A stretch of 64,000 nucleotides of DNA from Turritopsis dohrnii (GCA_027922465.2 BQMF02000495.1:1-64000); one strand, 5' to 3'; positions 46,203 through 58,600 are shown, counted from the first letter of the stretch. Program-made: numbers and translations. Notes: a model not told the origin generated them from the sequence alone.

Positions 46203-47713
46203 CAGTACACATCCGTTAATTCGAACACCTAAGGGACCAAAAAATTTGTTAGAACTAGCGAATGTTCGAATTATCGAATAATTGGGGAAAATAGAATAAG
46301 GATAGAATTTCTTACATTTTTCTTGCACGTCGGCAGTAAACGAGAAGAAGTGAGAAGAAAGAATGAAAGAGAAAAAAATCATTTAAGTTTTCAAAATCGA
46401 TGGTCTTAAAAATCGAGCGTTTCCAGAATCAAACGATTTCAGAATGGAAGGTTTTACAATACCCTGCAAAGCCATGGGTTTTGGGATTGAAGAAGAGGAA
46501 TACAAAATGTCTTCGTATAGGGGGGTGGTTTCAGGGGTCTGTAATACCGTCATACCGTCTAAAAAGGAAGCATAATACCGGTACCGGCTCTTTTATTGGG
46601 CCAATTATTCAAAAAACTATTGAGACAGGTTCATACCCTAATGTATTCGGACCCCGTTGCTCGAAGGGTCGCAAAACCACTTAATATTCCAATTAAAATA
46701 TTAAAGAACAAAAGCCTGAAATCGTAATTTTGCTTCGTTATACTGCGTACCGCATTAAAAGTAAATTCACTGAGAAGTAATCAACATCCTAACAACAATT
46801 TATTCCAGATGTATACAAAACAAAAACAAATAATTCTTGAAAATCAAAGCAGACACCTCCTTCAGACGGACAAAAATTTTTGTCCCGGACGAATCCTTGA
46901 TAAACTCTTACAAAGAAACCTCCCCAAAGCGGACAGTCTAAAGCGGACACCTCCTTAAAGCGGACATTTTTTCCAGGTCCCGCAGGCACGACAATTCCCC
47001 CTGAAATTTACTTCTATAAAGCGGACGCCGAAAAATTTCGACAAGAATATCAAAATTCAGTATTTTATTTCTTTTCTTTTTTTCTGTTTACAATATTTTC
47101 TTGTTCTTTTATTGTAAGGTTTATTTTATTTGTTAGCCAAGTGGCATCACTAATGTGGATTATATATGGTAGCTCTAACCATTAAGAAGCTCTCCGGTTA
47201 ACGTACTTTCCAGTCACTGCTGCTTCCATGTATGAGCCTGGCAATTTCAAAACCATGACAATGCTTTGATAAACGCGAAGTAACGTGCCCCACAATGCTA
47301 CCATCAGTTAATACAGTAACGGCATATTCACTGTCAAAAGTAATTAACGCTTTAGAAGACATAAAAAATTTTCAAAAGGCGCCAGGCAACTATAACAACA
47401 TTTTTTCAATGCAATAAATTGTCATGTAGCTATGTGTTTTGGAGTTTCCCGGAACTATACAGCTTTGCAATCATTTTCAGTCCTTTAATATGCCAGACAA
47501 ATGTTTTTTTTCAGGTCAAATTTCCTTTTATGAATGTTTCTTTGCTTAACTTGGGCAATAGCAAAGGGCAATATGGGCATGCCTAATGGGTTCTCGACTT
47601 AGGAGAAGAATTTCTTTCGAGTTTCTGGTCAAAATTATCAAAACCTCTACAAGGTGGACACCTCTCTCAAAATCTCTGGTCCCGTAAGTGTCAACTTTAA
47701 GGAAGTTCCACTG
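46203..47713. mobile_element. pogo/Tigger-like element or pair of ends
   Basis: The left end CAGTACACATCCGTTAATTC with CGAACACCTAAGGGACC, and the right end GTCCCGTAAGTGTCAACTTT with GGAAGTTCCACTG, follow the pogo-type plan. Both are flanked by TA (46201-46202 and 47714-47715). Copies of AAAGCGGACACCTCC-like units occur inside near 46850-47030. The two ends are only moderately similar, so these could be two truncated relatives rather than one element. A minus ORF at 47198-47362 lies inside. Confidence 0.45.
47198..47362 (-). CDS. small ORF with HIRAN-like VGHV motif
   Basis: A 54-residue frame from ATG at 47362 to TAA at 47198. It contains DSEYAVTVLTDGSIVGHVTS followed by a Leu/His-rich helix and a short tail. 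The pattern A-V-x-V-x-x-D-G-x-x-V-G-H-V resembles the core of HIRAN-like domains found in many transposon-associated invertebrate proteins. The usual N-terminal and C-terminal parts are missing, so it is probably a truncated relic. Confidence 0.35.
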   Translation of the reverse strand: MSSKALITFDSEYAVTVLTDGSIVGHVTSRLSKHCHGFEIARLIHGSSSDWKVR

Positions 47714-47715
47714 TA

Positions 47716-48344
47716 TTACTATAAACAAACATTAGCGATGCACATTGCAAAAGGACTATCGTCGTATGATTTGATGATAGTTCTTAATTTCCACTCAAAT
47801 TTAGTCTGATTTTTAATGGCAGGCCACCCGTCATGGATTTCAAAGTTAGGGGGTGGGGGGATTGGAGGCTAAAAAAAAAAAATAAAAATTCGCATAAAGG
47901 TCGCCCACCATGGTTGGCGACGAAGAAAATTTTGGTTTCCAGAGTCTCTACAATGGCTTCTAGATCGATTACCGGGGAAATAATTCTCACTAGAAGTTTT
48001 CATTTTACTGAGTTAGAAATGTAGCTTGAAATACAAAAAAATGTATGTCAAGTGTTCAAGTAAAAAGCAACTTCGTTCAGAAGTGTTATGGTACAATCAG
48101 AATCATGACAATGGAAACTATTTCTATAACGTTAACACGACTCGCTCAAAGAAGATTTACTGCATGCTCATAAGTTGACACATTTATAAAAAAAGTACTG
48201 TAATAAACTATGAAGTCAACAAGGAATACATCTGGCAAAATGCTAAGGAAAGTGCCATCCCAACAAATGATGCTAGGTTACTTTTCTTCTTTAATATCCT
48301 CGGACTTTGATTTGAGTGCCATTGAACCATTGAAAAAACTGACC
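47716..48344. other. no gene seen
   Basis: AT-rich with a G-run and A-run near 47845-47885. No frame or repeat of note. Confidence 0.4.
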
Positions 48345-48449
48345 TTACTTGATAACTCCAATTAGCTCCTTGAGGTCTTTTTCAGAATTCTCATCAATTT
48401 TTATCCGGAAGTTGAACGCTTCCTGATAAGATCTGCCGGAATCACCAGC
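48345..48449 (-). CDS. exon-like open frame (34 residues), unassigned
   Basis: An acceptor (TTATTTTATAAG) precedes an open frame with a strongly protein-like composition, including SYQEAFNFRIKIDENSEKDL, ending in ATC AAG TAA. A GTAAGG overlaps the stop and could instead be a donor. A second splice-bounded segment at about 48506-48536 lies upstream but joins in a different frame. I cannot assign a family. Confidence 0.25.
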   Translation of the reverse strand, partial: AGDSGRSYQEAFNFRIKIDENSEKDLKELIGVIK

Positions 48450-49358
48450 CTTATAAAATAAAGCGCGGCAGTTTATACAATGGTCATTTTTAACTTGTTA
48501 GATACAGAACACCTCACTCACTTATCCCTGTTTGGAACACAGTTCTTCATGTCTGAATTAATTTTTGAAACATAAAACAAATGCAAAGAAAAATCTTTCT
48601 AACACCCTCCATCACCCTATCTACAACATATAACTAACTAGGTGCTTTTAAATTGCGTAGAAGAACAGCTACTTTAGCAACACACATTCTATTCGACGCG
48701 ACAACAAAACAATAGAATAAAAACATTCCAAATATTACGCCACAACAATGTCGATAACTCACACACTTATCGACATTTTATCATGATTACGTGTATATGA
48801 CAAACTACCCCATACCGAAATACTGAATGTTTTGTACATAAATACCGAAATACCCGGCACAAAAACGGACGATTTACCGTCACAGGCAGAAGATGAAATA
48901 CCGTAATCCCGTCAATTGTTTCGCCAAATACCGTTATACCGGACAAAATAAACTCACGATAGGATGTCCAAATCTGCCACGGTATTGAACCTTTTACAGG
49001 AAAACGATTTGGTGCAGAAAATCGATTTGAAAGATGCGTTCTTGACATTCTCCATACTTGTTGGCTAAGTTATAACAAAGGGTGATAATAGAAACACGTG
49101 AATGGTGTACTAAGATTGTAAAGTCATCTTTTATGCAGAAATTAAGAAAACGTTTCATAGAGCATAAAATATTCCAACAGGAAAACTTATTCAAGTTGTG
49201 GCAGTTTACTACTTTTGAAAAATTTTCAATTCCAATCTTGCGTCAACAACCTTCCTTTCTGTAATTTTTTAAACTTTATTGTATTATAGGTCTTAATAGG
49301 TTACTGATACAAAAATCTTGTTAGCTTTGTGCTCAGCATTTGTGCTTACAATTTGCAG
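48450..49358. other. degenerate ATACCG repeats, no gene seen
   Basis: Positions 48805-48945 contain repeated CCGAAATACC / ATACCG-type motifs in both orientations, with related units at 46545-46590. Nothing coding is supported. Confidence 0.4.
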
Positions 49359-49663
49359 AGATAAGCAAAGTTCGTAAAAAGTGTTCCCCTCCTCTTCAAG
49401 TAGACTATTATGGATTTTCGGATAATCGGATTATGTGTGCTTGCGAGTTTCATCTGCTTGAAATACAAGGAAATTGCCAAGTCTACTATAATAAATATTG
49501 TATTTTTGTAACTGCGGAATTCGAAACCATCTTGACAAGAACATTGACATCTTTTAAAGGAACTACGAAGAGGAAGTTTATAAAGACATCCAAGAAATGC
49601 TTCTGCATCATGGCATTTCTTTTCGTAAAATTATGTGATAGCACGTGTTTTTGTTGTTCATAA
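49359..49663 (+). CDS. cysteine-rich exon candidate, unassigned
   Basis: An acceptor (CTTACAATTTGCAG) opens a phase-1 frame of about 100 codons ending in TAA. It carries about eleven cysteines, in blocks such as MCACEF and CFCC. The density could suit a secreted protein, but no upstream exon with a signal peptide or matching donor was found, and AT-rich frames of this length occur by chance. Confidence 0.25.
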
Positions 49664-50344
49664 GGGTCATGGTTTTCTTTGATCTCCTTTTAATTTTTTT
49701 TCCATAAAATACAAATTTAGAGCTTCTAAGAATGACAAAAGACATTGCACATCATTTAATAAGTTCAAATTTCGTGTAAACAACAACATTAACGTATAAC
49801 TATAAACATAACTTTGAACTTTGATTTGGAGTGTGACTTGTGAGAAGAATAAAGATTGGACAGTTCGCAATTACTTTGTTACGTTTTCAATAGAAAAAAG
49901 GCTAGTTTTCTTTCCTTCTATATTTATATACAAATGACATTTTGGGTTATACTTGAATCATGCGTTTGATATGAATAAATGTTTTGTATTGTTTAAATGT
50001 TCATCATCAGTTTAGCGTTCTAGTGTAAAATTGCAATGGCGCATGAGTGACACTATCATATCATGTTTTGTAACTTTTCTTTTCCAGGTTTCTTTCTGCA
50101 TTATTGCATCCGTTGTTTTGCTAAAAGGTTTTCTTCATGCTTGCTTTTTAAGTCCAAAACAAGTCCATTTTTCAAAGATTTTTATAAGGACCCCTTCCAG
50201 TTTTTTGTCCATAACTTTATTTCTATTCAACCAAATCAAAAAAGTGATACACCAAAATATAGGTAAAGGATTCCTCTATTCAGAAATAAAAATAACTATT
50301 TTTCATAGTTATTCAATCGAAAGATATTTTTTGTGAAACACCGG
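49664..50344. other. no gene seen
   Basis: AT-rich spacer. A 101-codon hydrophobic frame at 50031-50336 is probably spurious. Confidence 0.4.
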
Positions 50345-51410
50345 TACTTTTTTTTACTCACCCGGTATTTCCCCAAAGTTGCAAAATTTTATCAATTATT
50401 ATCTTTATACATTGATAACCATAAGAAAAATGTATCATTAAATAATTACTACCATCAAACTGATACATCTGTTAACAGAAGTTTGTGCTCTGGCTTGATT
50501 GACAGTACAAGATGTGTAATGTTTCCAATTTACAGATAATGTGTTACATTATAATTCACTTTCACATTACAATTTTATATTGGAATGTGTTATGATTTAC
50601 GTTCGCTGTTCGTAATTGCCAGTAATTTTTACAAAATTAAATATCGTATACATTATCAAAACAGCTAACATGACATATGTTTCTGTTATTAGATTAAACG
50701 AATATCCAGGAGGCACTCTCGACCAGATTCTCTCAAATTTTAAAAGATTATATATACCTTATTGGTTTACTGAACCTCTTTTCGTATACAACATTAAGTC
50801 TTGCAGTTTTCGTTATCTACTCTTTGAATTAACTTAACTGGCTGATCTGCACATGAAAAGGGTTTCCTCATGGCTGTATATACAATATGTGTTTTCAATT
50901 GGGTTGCATTGTCAGGGAGTAAAATGAAAGACAGTCTTCAGCCTGATTTTTTAATAATAATGAACTTTGGCTTTTGCTCTGAAATCACACAGCTTCAATG
51001 CTTTACTGTTCCAAAAATTTACGTAGCAATCATTATGACATTGTCATCAACAAACAAAACATTCATGACATTGCATTGATATGACATATTTTTCTGTTTT
51101 TCACACGTTCATTCAATGTGTGACAAAACAGGACAACACAGAGCTATAATCATTACTTCCATCGTTTAACGTTTAATCTTTTGAATCATCTAAAAGGTAG
51201 CAAAAAAAAAAAAAAAAAGTTTTGACTGTTAATCTGCACTGACTAAAAAAAATGACGTATTACTCCACTTCACTAGCTTCTATTCTTATCTACCTTGGCC
51301 AGGACAAATTTCAATACTGAACTGCGGCTATAAAAGTGAACGGACAAGGATGAGGAGGAAAATTCCCGCTTTGACATATATTTCAGCGTATGGAGAATTA
51401 TGTAATAAAA
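50345..51410 (+). repeat. dispersed repeat family, copy 2
   Basis: Shorter relative of 14089-15795 in the same orientation, with the same landmarks: TTTCCCCAAAGTTGCAAAAT, ATATCCAGGAGGCACTC, AAAAGGGTTTCCTCATGG, GTCTTCAGC and GGCTATAAAAGTGAACGGA. It lacks the inverted termini of copy 1. The best-conserved part is the TATA-containing right end. Confidence 0.65.
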
Positions 51411-51901
51411 GCATAACTGAAGGTAAAAATACACTATGTGATCAATCATAAGAATGTAAATGAACAGAAAGTTGATAGCAAAGAGTCAGAAAATAAAAAA
51501 GTGGATTCTAGCGATGAAATAATTGCTATATGTTGTGACGAAGAGTCTATTGACGGATGAAAATTGTAAATACTATGATCATGTGATCATAAAAAAATTA
51601 TAAACAAAACTTGACAGGTTATGCGAATAGAGTTACAAGAAATGCGTTTCGGTTCTTTTATTTATTAGAAATCTGCAGGTAAACGATTCATTTTTGAAGC
51701 TGCTTTTCAAAGAAACTTATTTATGTACATAAACAAAGTAAATTTGTTAGAAAGGAGAAAGAGATGTGTGAAACATTATACCGCTGTTCGCATGTTGCTG
51801 TTTAAACAGAGATAGCTTGCTTCTCAATATCAAACTGAAATCTTTTATATAAGAGCTTAGGAGTGGTATTTCAATGGCAATAACTATAGGAAAGCACCCT
51901 A

Positions 51902-53002
51902 CAATGCGTCTCAGAGAATTTCGGTCTGGGATTTTAACAAGTCATAACTTATTACACACACACACATATATATATATCAGCTTTAACCATTTTTACACCA
52001 TTCGATAGGATTTCTTTCAAGGATTTTAAAAACCTATGTTTTAAATAATTTAGTCCAAAACCTTTGTAGTAAATAGGATTTCTTTAAACTGTCACGGTAA
52101 TTAATTCCTTGATGGTTAATAAAAGTAAGTTTTCACTTGCAATTATTCTTTTGTTTAAGAACTTGTCGCGGTGTTATTGAACGCACTAAAATTAATATCT
52201 CATCACAAAATTAAAAATTGTGAGGGCTTCTACAGTGTGTATCCAAATGTCTTATCCACCAACTTTCAAGGCGTATATCTCATTATATGTCTGATAAAAT
52301 ATCAAATAACCAAATCTTTGAGTTTTTCTTTAATATCTTTTCGAAGAACAAATATTTTGGCAAACATTTTATATTAATGGATAGAGCATGAAAAGCTCTT
52401 TCTTGTGATATAAAATTCACAATATTTTATCAGACATGTAATGAGATATACGCCTTGAAAGTTGGTGGATAAGACATTTTGATACACACTGTACAAAATT
52501 TTGTACATCCTATCTTTAAATGCTACAAAGCAAAACGTTTTCTCCACTGAGATCCAGAGTCTATGAGTGTTGAAAAGTAAAATTGTTAAAGCAGCAAACA
52601 ATCTTAGACAAATTTAAAACTTTATTCGTCGCTCTTCATTAAATGACAGCAAGAGCAAATCGCTGGGTTCAGAGAAACGGGGACATGTTGAGGCAGCTTA
52701 AAATTTTGTTTTTAATGACTCTTGTGTTTTGCATTCACTTGACTTGTTATTGTTTTTGATAATGACCTTTGATAGTTGTTATTATAAGATGTGTTAATTA
52801 ACCATTAAGAAGATAATTGGATTTTTTCAAGGCAAAATCCTTAATTGCTTCCAAAATAAAAGTTTTTGGAGAACAGAATATATATTTTTAAAATCCTTGA
52901 ATAAAATCCTATCGAATGATGTAAAAATCACTGTAATGTGGTATAAGTGTGAAAAGTTATGAGCTGTTAAAATCTCAGACCGAAATTCTCTGGGAGACAC
53001 TG
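51902..53002. mobile_element. mariner-like element with about 140-bp TIRs
   Basis: The left arm TCTCAGAGAATTTCGGTCTG and the right arm CAGACCGAAATTCTCTGGGA are inverted copies. The match goes on through AGTCATAAC-type, CATTCGATAGGAT and AAGGATTTTAAAA blocks for about 140 bases. TA flanks both sides (51900-51901 and 53003-53004). A second element (52233-52491) is nested inside. No transposase remains. Confidence 0.8.
52233..52491. mobile_element. nested mariner-like MITE, 259 bp
   Basis: The left arm CAGTGTGTATCCAAATGTCT and the inverted right arm match for about 75 bases with few differences, including CCACCAACTTTCAAGGCG. TA flanks both sides (52231-52232 and 52492-52493). It lies inside the 51902-53002 element, so it inserted later. 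Confidence 0.85.
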
Positions 53003-53458
53003 TACAAGCAATTCAGTGTGGATCGCTTGGGAAAATGAAACAGACATGTTGTGTTATCATGTGTAGCTTTAGGAGTTAGGAAAAATTAGTCACGATGAGG
53101 TTTTCATGGGCTAAAAAACTGTGTAAATTATGCATAAAGACATCAAAAAAAAAAAAAAAACTATTTCAAAGCATTTATGTATTTTCATTCTAAACCTTGT
53201 TACTGGGTTACTTAAAAATTGTAGCCACATTCAAGTATATTTGGGAAAAGCTTCACCGAAAACATAGTGTTACTATACCTTTAATATGTTTCATAAATAT
53301 TTATTGCACCTTATTAGAAAATGTTTTTAAGGTTTTGATGTTAATGAATATCAGTCCTTCTTCAACTTGAAAAAATATTTTTTTATTATCAGGTAACAAC
53401 TAAACTCATTCATTATTTACAGTTTGATACTTTGACAAGCCTAGAGATCAAGTTGACT
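53003..53458. other. no gene seen
   Basis: AT-rich, with an A-run near 53145-53160. No repeat partner found. Confidence 0.4.
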
Positions 53459-53780
53459 TTACAAAAATTTGTCGATAGTATCCAGATGCAATTTTTGTCC
53501 ATTAGTTGTTGCCACTTTTTCATGAAACAAGTAAGGAATCGTCATAGAACTTGATATATCTACATCAACAAGAGTGCCTTCAGAGACGACTTTTATTTCG
53601 TCAGGAGTTTCCTCCTCATCAACATTCTCTATACCAACAATACACATTTAGATTAATTCTTCAACAGTTTCCTCCTCGATAATGTAAGAATCACAGATCT
53701 CTGTTGGAAGACAGAGGCATCATTTTTCTTATTTTCTTGTGTACATACTCCTTGTGATCTGAACATTTCACTTCAAAACT
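53459..53780 (-). pseudogene. decayed protein-coding fragment, unassigned
   Basis: Minus-strand frames in tandem read like protein: an upstream piece at about 53700-53780 in one frame, a short acidic piece (IIEEETVEELI, then a stop) and a 62-codon acidic frame 53459-53647 with ENVDEEETPDEIKVVSEGTL. A frame change and a stop separate them. This could be a broken transposase-type or host protein. No family is recognised. Confidence 0.35.
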
Positions 53781-55668
53781 TTCCATACCCTTAATATTGA
53801 GTAGTTTTTTTATTTATTATGACACAGGAGCGTTATAAACAATGAAAACAGCAAAAACACTTTGTTGAAACATCTTCAACCACACATTATAAATGTATAA
53901 ATCGCTAGTCATTCATCCATCAATATCTTCAAAAAATTAAAACCGTTTCTGAAGCTTCTTAGATAAAAACCCCCAGTAATTAAACAAATAAGTTCCGAGT
54001 TCAACATAAAGTTAATAAATAAGGCAATGAAGAAACAGTTCTTGTTCTTGTTCGAAGGATCTGTTAACATTAACTCGATCTACCAATTCAGAATTTTAAT
54101 TGATCATGGGTTCCATAAGACTAATCGAGTTAAAAATTAAACCCCTGTGCATTCTATTATATTTCATCCATCAATAAACTCTAAAGAATTAGGCAATAAC
54201 AAAAGGATTTCACGTATTCTAGACCGAAGGTGAGCATGTTCATCACAAAAAATCCAAAGCATTTCAAAAGATGATAGAGGGTTGGCTGAAAGGCAACTGA
54301 AAGTTGCAGCTATCACTTTTAACTGACATTGTAATAACCAAATGTTATTATATCCCATAATACTGAGTACAAACTACCACAATGCCATGCTGTAATTACC
54401 AGCTTTAGAATTAGATTGAACACTGTTCAAAATAGTTTTGGCATGAATTCAGACCTATGGCGCAGCTTGAGCTAATTTAAAATTTGTGGAGAGTTTATTC
54501 ATTTGAAGTAGAAAAGAAAAACACGTAAGTAACTTAATAGAAAGTTAAGACAAAAAAGAAATATCATGACGATGGACTTTTGTGCAGTTTTGACTGAAAA
54601 AAGACCTCTATAACGATCAATAGCTGTAAGAAACGTAGATCTAAAAAACAGACTAGTAACAGAAATATTAGTCAATAAACTGGAGTTTACGATTTTTTCA
54701 TATCGGTATCTGCGTAAACTCACTTTGACAATATCGATAAATATCAGATGGGCTAAGTGAGATCAGGTCTCATTTAATCAGATGCTCATATAAACGAATT
54801 GTGACAAATTCACGCACTAATGGTTATTGATTAATAGACAATATAAATAAATGTATAGTAAAGTAATTTGAAAAATGAATTGTTTAATAGGAAATTATAT
54901 CAGCTATTGATTTTGATTATGTCAGGATGATTCCCAATAAATAGAAGATCAACGTTAATAATAGAAACTAGACATAATAAACTAGACATAAACCAAAAAT
55001 CGAAGTTTGTTGAACTTAATTAGTTTATGAGTAAGAGATATTTGTAAGGTCTTCAAGATTGAATGTAGTTCATTTTACTCTTTATTGATATCCAATCCTT
55101 GAGTATACATCATCAAAGCTATTACCAGCTATTTCATATCATTACATAAGAATTGTGTTTGTACAGTTGAATTTACTGATTACAAATGATGGCTTGGTAC
55201 TGTTTCTAAAGATAATGGCGTCTTGATTTTTGATAACGCGTATCGAGATGTTTTATTCAACGACATTTAGTATCTGGACGGCTTGCTGTTAATTGAAACT
55301 TGCCATAAATATTTTTTAAACATAACAGCCCAAAGGCCGTTGCAATATGAAAAGATGCACTTTTTTGTAATTCGCCAAATTCTTTGTGTTTTTCAGAGGC
55401 TATGACAGTCACTTGTACTCGTTATTGTTATAATTCATTGAATCTTCACATAGTCAGCTAAGGTACGAATAAAATGAAACTTAATATGAGAAATAATGAA
55501 AGTGCTTAAAAATGGTAAAGTGTAATCCTATGAAAAAAAACTATTGAAAATTCAAAATCCCTTCTATCCAATGGTATATTTTTAAAAATAACCCATTTTT
55601 CGTCTGATGTGTAAGCACTGAAAAAACAGCATATTCTTCATCATGTATTCTGTTTCGTACAGGTTTAC
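53781..55668. other. no gene seen before NLR 2
   Basis: AT-rich spacer with no frame of interest. An acceptor at 55661-55662, six bases before the NLR 2 ATG, implies an upstream leader exon or trans-splicing. Confidence 0.4.
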
Positions 55669-58600
55669 ATGGGTGATAAGGAGAACAATGAAGAAGAGAA
55701 AGAAAAAGAAAAAAGAAGAATCTTCAAAGGTAACTCAAGTCTTTTAAGCTCCATTCAGACGTGTTTTAGAATATTGGTTGAGTTTTGATACACAGTTTCT
55801 AAAGTTCGTTATCATTCTGAATTTTTTTTGGAAATTTTGTGAGATCAAAGTCTGATCCTGTTATTAATTCTGACTTCCATAGAAAAACTGTTGGCTTATA
55901 ATCTTGATACCAAATTATCACAAAATTCAAGTAAAGCTGAAAGGGTCTTTAAAACATTGTTGACACACAGTACAGACCAATTGTTTTTAAACAAAGCCCT
56001 GGAGAAAAAACATTATCTTGAACTTATAAGTTTTTGGATCAGCGAAAAGGAACCAGATAATCCTTATGTAGAATTGAATCAAGTGCTAAAGAACTGTGGC
56101 ATGAAGAACTATTGCGTTCGAGAAGATATGTTGGATCATGTCACTCCTTTTGAAAGTAAAGTATACTAGTTCTATTATTTTTTCGTAGGGCTCAACCTTT
56201 ATGAGGCTGAGCTGTTTTCTTGAATGTGCGTATGAAAAACCCAAACTACTCAAAGTATGGTCAGTTCATATACGTTCGACTATTATCATGGCTGTTGTGT
56301 GCTTACACCACGAATTATTTTGTCTTAAAGTGTGGAAAGATGACATAGAGTTGACGGAAGAAAATCGGGAAAAGATTTATCAGCACATATCAAAATATTG
56401 TACGCGTTATGTCAGATATATTGGCCATTTTTTGCTTTCACCTACAGTTTATCTTGAACGTTACGAATGTCATACTGAAATGAGAGATCTGTTAGAGGCA
56501 ATCATACAAGAGATTCGTGAAGATGTAAAGATATCATGGAAATGTTTAAAAGAATTATTATCTCATATTGGTTGTACAAAAACTGCAGAAAAGATTGAAA
56601 AAGGTACATCCCTTCTCATTGTAATCGTTAGACACTTTAATACATTTGCAGCCGTACAATTTGACATACAATTCCTAGACTTTTATTTGTTTTATAGAGA
56701 TACTGAACAAAGACAAAATCAGTTCAAGGTATTCATTCTTGATCTATGGGACTTTTACATATCAATATTTTTTGGTACCTTTTCTGTACTTTTAAATTCT
56801 TCTGAAGTTTAGCTCTTAAATGCAAACCTTGATTTATCACTCAGAGATTATGCGGCTTTTAAGTATGCTTTTTGATGTCTTATCACTTGATCTTTAGAAA
56901 GGATATATCGATTTATTCGAAATGCAACGCTAGTAAATTTTGTTGCATATTTCTAGCGAGTATATAACTTTAAGCACTCTTTATTCTAATTTTGTTGTAT
57001 TTAGAGCGACATGCCATAACGTAGAATCAGTGGGCAAATCATTATATGACAGTAAGGATATATTTCTTATCCTCGTCTTCTTGTAATGTGACCAAGGGCT
57101 TTTTGATAATATCAAGCACCTAAATGAATATTTTCACCATCTTTGTTACATTTCGTGTTGACTAACTAACTCATTAACGCAATAATTGTCGAAATAAAAG
57201 AAAGGGTGCAACACAATGAACTAGTAAGAATGTTAATACACATTTACATTTAGTAATATTTCGTAATCTATTAACTAAAAACATGAAAAAAACAAAATTA
57301 GCTACTCAGTCGAAACTTTTAGGTCCCTTTTCCTTTGGAATAACTAGTACATTATGTACCAAATGTAATATATATAATAGCGAGTGTGTGTCACACTTTT
57401 ATTTTAGAGAGTGGTAAATTTTGTTGAATTTTCCGGTCAAAATCTTTTTAATCGTGGTCATATTCTTCGTTAGGCCATGCATTTATTTACGATTATTACA
57501 TAGTAGCACGTGGTCTGACGTCAGTTTTTTTATCGTCCCAGAGGAACTATCTTTTTTTACTACTCTGATGTTTGATTCTTTTATGTCTCTAGGGGAAATT
57601 TATTTAACTAATCCTTTCTCTACGGTTCAGCTCAGATTGAATAAAACTGGTAAAAAAATATTTACCCGGGTTACTAGTCTCTTTATTACGCCAAGACAAA
57701 ATGTTGTCGTTCCGAGAACAATCGAAAACGTGATGATTTCATGTGAAGTCGTTAATTACTAGATCACAATATAAAATATCTGCGATCTACTTTACAAACA
57801 ACTTGATGTTTATTTATAAAGAATTGATAAGAATGCAATGATGATTTGTATGTATTATTCTCCTTGAAATCTCAAGAATATTGCTGCCGATTTTAGGAAA
57901 TTTTCATATCTGGGTTAATCGCTTATTTCTGCGCATGACTTCTAAGAAGGCTTCTTTTTGTATCTTTAACTTAAGAATCTAGAAAGACAACACATCTTGT
58001 TATGTTATTTAATACCGGTGGGGTGGAAACTATTAATTAACTTTTAGTAAGCCGGGTAAAATTTTTTATCACATCTAACGAAAAATACAGTGTGTTTCAT
58101 AATGTTGGAAATGGAAATTTTAAAGTTGTTTTTGTAAATGAATATACCAAATTTCAAAATAATCTTTACATCAATGGAAAGCCATTTCCAAGCTCTTTCG
58201 GCTAATACATTTTTGTGAAAAATGAAAAAGTGGTTTTTGAAATAACAAGAGCCAGATGGCGCAAAACGGTAGCAGCAAAAGTACTTACCACAAGAATATT
58301 TTTAAATTTGAAATTTTACTTAAAGTTCTTAAACGTTCTGTAAACGTTAATGTCTTGAGATATCTTACTGGTGAAAAACAGGCATAAACGATAATATAAT
58401 GTTTAAAATTACTAACTCGTGTAAATAGGGTCTAATCGTAACACACCAGCAATTTAATTTATTAGAAGACAAAAGAATTATACATGCATGAGCTGTTTAT
58501 AACGTACGTTTTTTTATAAGAGCTTATGTAGAAAAAAAACGCGTTTCTTCGAAAAAAAAATGTATGTTTTGAATTATAATTTTTTGAAACCGAAAATGAA

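Noticed and set aside
48805..48945. A 93-codon minus-strand frame through ATACCG repeats
   Set aside because: The frame is created by short degenerate repeats and has no protein features.
57028..57060. A fifth CAGTGGGCAAA MITE
   Set aside because: Only the 11-base end matches. The core and the opposite end are absent.
57370..57480. Spliced-leader or snRNA gene
   Set aside because: Only one of the three copies has a GTAA after the core, and no consistent Sm site or stem is shared, so the RNA gene idea is left as a promoter-like repeat.
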